A stretch of 6,751 nt of DNA from Thermoplasmata archaeon (GTDB taxonomy: Archaea > Thermoplasmatota > Thermoplasmata > WALJ01), in the NCBI GenBank assembly GCA_015522885.1, contig WALJ01000163.1, positions 1 through 6,751 on the forward strand. Direction: 5' to 3'. How positions within the stretch are numbered: position 1 is the first letter of the stretch; each line of letters starts with the position of its first letter. Both the position numbers and the translations under genes were made by a program. Shown here one piece after another: positions 6,203 through 6,751 of the stretch. The notes beneath the pieces are model-generated. The model saw only the letters and a list, made by a program, of their open reading frames with translations, did no database searches and was not told the origin of the DNA.

Positions 6203-6216
6203 ATCATCACCGGAAG

Positions 6217-6289
6217 TGCCGCGGGCCGGACTTGAACCGGCGACTTCCAGATCTTCAGTCTGGCACTCTCCCAACTGAGTTACCGCGGC
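6217..6289 (-). tRNA. trnF: tRNA-Phe (anticodon GAA)
   Basis: A complete 73-nt cloverleaf. The acceptor stem GCCGCGG pairs perfectly with CCGCGGC and discriminator A73 follows. The D arm is ACTC-AGTTGGGA-GAGT. The anticodon stem CCAGA/TCTGG encloses loop CTGAAGA, giving anticodon GAA with G at position 37. The variable loop has five bases. The T arm is GCCGG-TTCAAGT-CCGGC. There is no intron and no encoded CCA, so CCA must be added enzymatically. G37 is the base modified by the wybutosine pathway, whose enzyme Taw2 is encoded nearby. Confidence 0.98.
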
Positions 6290-6310
6290 TTAAAACAGGG
6301 ATTTACTGGG

Positions 6311-6321
6311 AATATTTTAAG
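6311..6321 (-). promoter_or_regulatory. TATA box of tRNA-Phe
   Basis: Minus-strand CTTAAAATATT is centred about 27 nt before the first tRNA base, placing transcription start a few nt upstream of the mature 5' end. Confidence 0.5.
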
Positions 6322-6365
6322 TTTATCATGCTCACAGTATCTCTGTCTTATACACTCACATCTGT

Positions 6366-6376
6366 CATATATAAAG
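6366..6376 (+). promoter_or_regulatory. Strong TATA-like box with no gene downstream
   Basis: CATATATAAAG on the plus strand would direct transcription from about 6395. No credible reading frame follows, only a 7-codon ORF at 6426 behind AAAAGGAG. If active, the promoter would therefore make a non-coding RNA. Confidence 0.4.
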
Positions 6377-6419
6377 GGCACTCAAGGATATCAAGTTCGT
6401 CAAAATCCTGAAAAGGAGC

Positions 6420-6468
6420 GCAGACATGGTCACGGTTGCAGTTATGTGATACCATGACCGATGTCTGC
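6420..6468. repeat. Long hairpin, 16 bp
   Basis: Arms 6420-6436 and 6451-6468 pair as 8 bp (GCAGACAT/ATGTCTGC), one bulged G (6460), 5 bp (GGTCA/TGACC), a C-A mismatch, then 3 bp (GGT/ACC) around a 14-nt loop. It begins about 25 nt after the predicted start of the orphan promoter transcript. Confidence 0.65.
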
Positions 6469-6612
6469 AAGCACAGAAATGGAAAGGAGCGGTTGAGAGA
6501 AAAGCAGGAGACCCCCAGCTTAGAAAAATATGCGGTTCATCCCATACCTGCGCTTTGTCTGCCATGGAAGATGAAAGGAATAAATAGGTGGTAACGATGA
6601 TGGAAGAATGCA

Positions 6613-6662
6613 TAGTCAGAGACATAAGCTTCTAAACGAATGATGTCTCCGACTAGAAGTCG
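6613..6662. repeat. Second hairpin with an overlapping alternative
   Basis: Arms 6613-6625 and 6643-6655 pair as 5 bp (TAGTC/GACTA), one A-C mismatch and 7 bp (GAGACAT/ATGTCTC). The bases GACT at 6651-6654 can instead pair within CGACT-AGA-AGTCG (6650-6662), so the two structures exclude each other. Confidence 0.5.
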
Positions 6663-6716
6663 CCGAGCTAAGGAAGGGCATCTGCCCCGCAATATAAGTT
6701 AACAAAGTCAGGTCGG

Positions 6717-6739
6717 TGACTATAAATGTGACATATATC
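6717..6739 (+). promoter_or_regulatory. TATA-rich right edge, possible promoter of the next gene
   Basis: GACTATAAATG and then ACATATATC lie within the last 35 bases. Either could be a TATA box for a gene beyond the window. They also form the right arm of the inverted-repeat pair, so the assignment is weak. Confidence 0.25.
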
Positions 6740-6751
6740 TGTGTATAATAC

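Larger units (their letters stand above)
6377..6719 (+). other. Gene-free structured region, candidate non-coding RNA
   Basis: About 340 bp without a convincing coding frame. An 86-codon minus-strand frame at 6365-6625 is rich in Ser, His and Leu and is not believed. What is seen is an upstream TATA box, a long hairpin at 6420-6468, a second at 6613-6655, an alternative hairpin at 6650-6662 that competes with the second, and a small GGGC-ATCT-GCCC hairpin at 6676-6687. A 12-codon ORF at 6597-6635 follows AGGTGG at good spacing. I do not recognise RNase P RNA, SRP RNA or a C/D-box guide RNA. It may be an unrecognised structured RNA, a decayed gene, or the inside of a small mobile element. Confidence 0.3.
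6348..6748. repeat. Imperfect inverted-repeat pair enclosing the right-end non-coding region
   Basis: The 29 bases at 6348-6376 align without gaps to the reverse complement of 6720-6748 at 22 positions. A perfect 8-bp core, TTATACAC, is at the outer end of both arms. The enclosed 343 bp carry no convincing gene. It could be a small non-autonomous element. Because both arms are AT-rich and contain TATA-like sequence, it could also be two inward-facing promoters that look alike by chance. No target duplication can be checked, because the right arm ends three bases before the window edge. Confidence 0.35.

Noticed and set aside
6365..6625. 86-codon minus-strand frame in the right-end region
   Set aside because: Composition (Ser, His, Leu-rich) and codon choice differ from the real genes, it spans both arms of the long hairpin, and no ribosome site or domain is seen.
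6596..6655. C/D-box guide RNA
   Set aside because: ATGATGG and ATGATGT resemble C boxes, but no CTGA D boxes follow at proper spacing and no terminal stem is seen.
6396..6715. RNase P RNA or SRP RNA
   Set aside because: The conserved GAGGAAAGTCC-type block of RNase P and the GGAA/AGCAG helix-8 motif of SRP RNA were not found.
1..6751. CRISPR array or defence genes
   Set aside because: No regularly spaced direct repeats and no Cas or other defence-type protein were seen.

Overview
This is a compact archaeal chromosome segment. Four genes fix the domain: an archaeal-type cofactor-independent phosphoglycerate mutase (apgM), the wybutosine enzyme Taw2, the diphthamide methyltransferase DphB, and a tRNA-Phe of archaeal type without an encoded CCA. 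Heavy use of ATA, AGA/AGG and CTC codons, TATA-box promoters about 24-27 nt from the start codons, and mostly leaderless GTG/ATG starts point to a euryarchaeote. Thermoplasmata or a relative is my best guess, but the sequence does not prove it. GC content looks close to one half (not counted).

Layout: the left edge (1-45, minus) holds what looks like the first 15 codons of an insertion-sequence transposase. It is followed by about 120 bp with three stacked inverted repeats. Next come a zinc-ribbon/proline-rich/three-TM membrane protein (207-983, +) and, tail to tail with it, dihydroorotase pyrC (942-2234, -). A 92-bp divergent promoter region separates pyrC from a 172-residue protein resembling the H-NOX/V4R fold without heme ligands (2327-2845, +), which meets apgM (2842-4056, -) tail to tail. 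Then come taw2 (4209-5252, -) and, divergent from it over a 46-bp spacer with one shared TATA element, dphB (5299-6072, +). dphB converges on a 52-codon membrane-peptide gene (6044-6202, -) that lies directly behind tRNA-Phe(GAA) (6217-6289, -). The last ~460 bp hold no convincing gene. They do contain a promoter-like TATA box, two long hairpins and an imperfect inverted-repeat pair, and may be a structured RNA gene or a small non-autonomous element.

Function: the known genes are housekeeping (pyrimidine synthesis, glycolysis, translation). A translation theme links the right half: Taw2 modifies G37 of tRNA-Phe, that tRNA is encoded about 1 kb away, and DphB matures diphthamide on elongation factor 2. 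Taw2 and the diphthamide pathway both use the 3-amino-3-carboxypropyl group of S-adenosylmethionine. No complete novel defence or mobile system is visible. The most unusual items are the symmetric taw2/dphB promoter, the tRNA-mRNA arrangement, the unexplained structured region at the right end, and the three genes whose GGTG motif begins exactly nine nt before the start codon.
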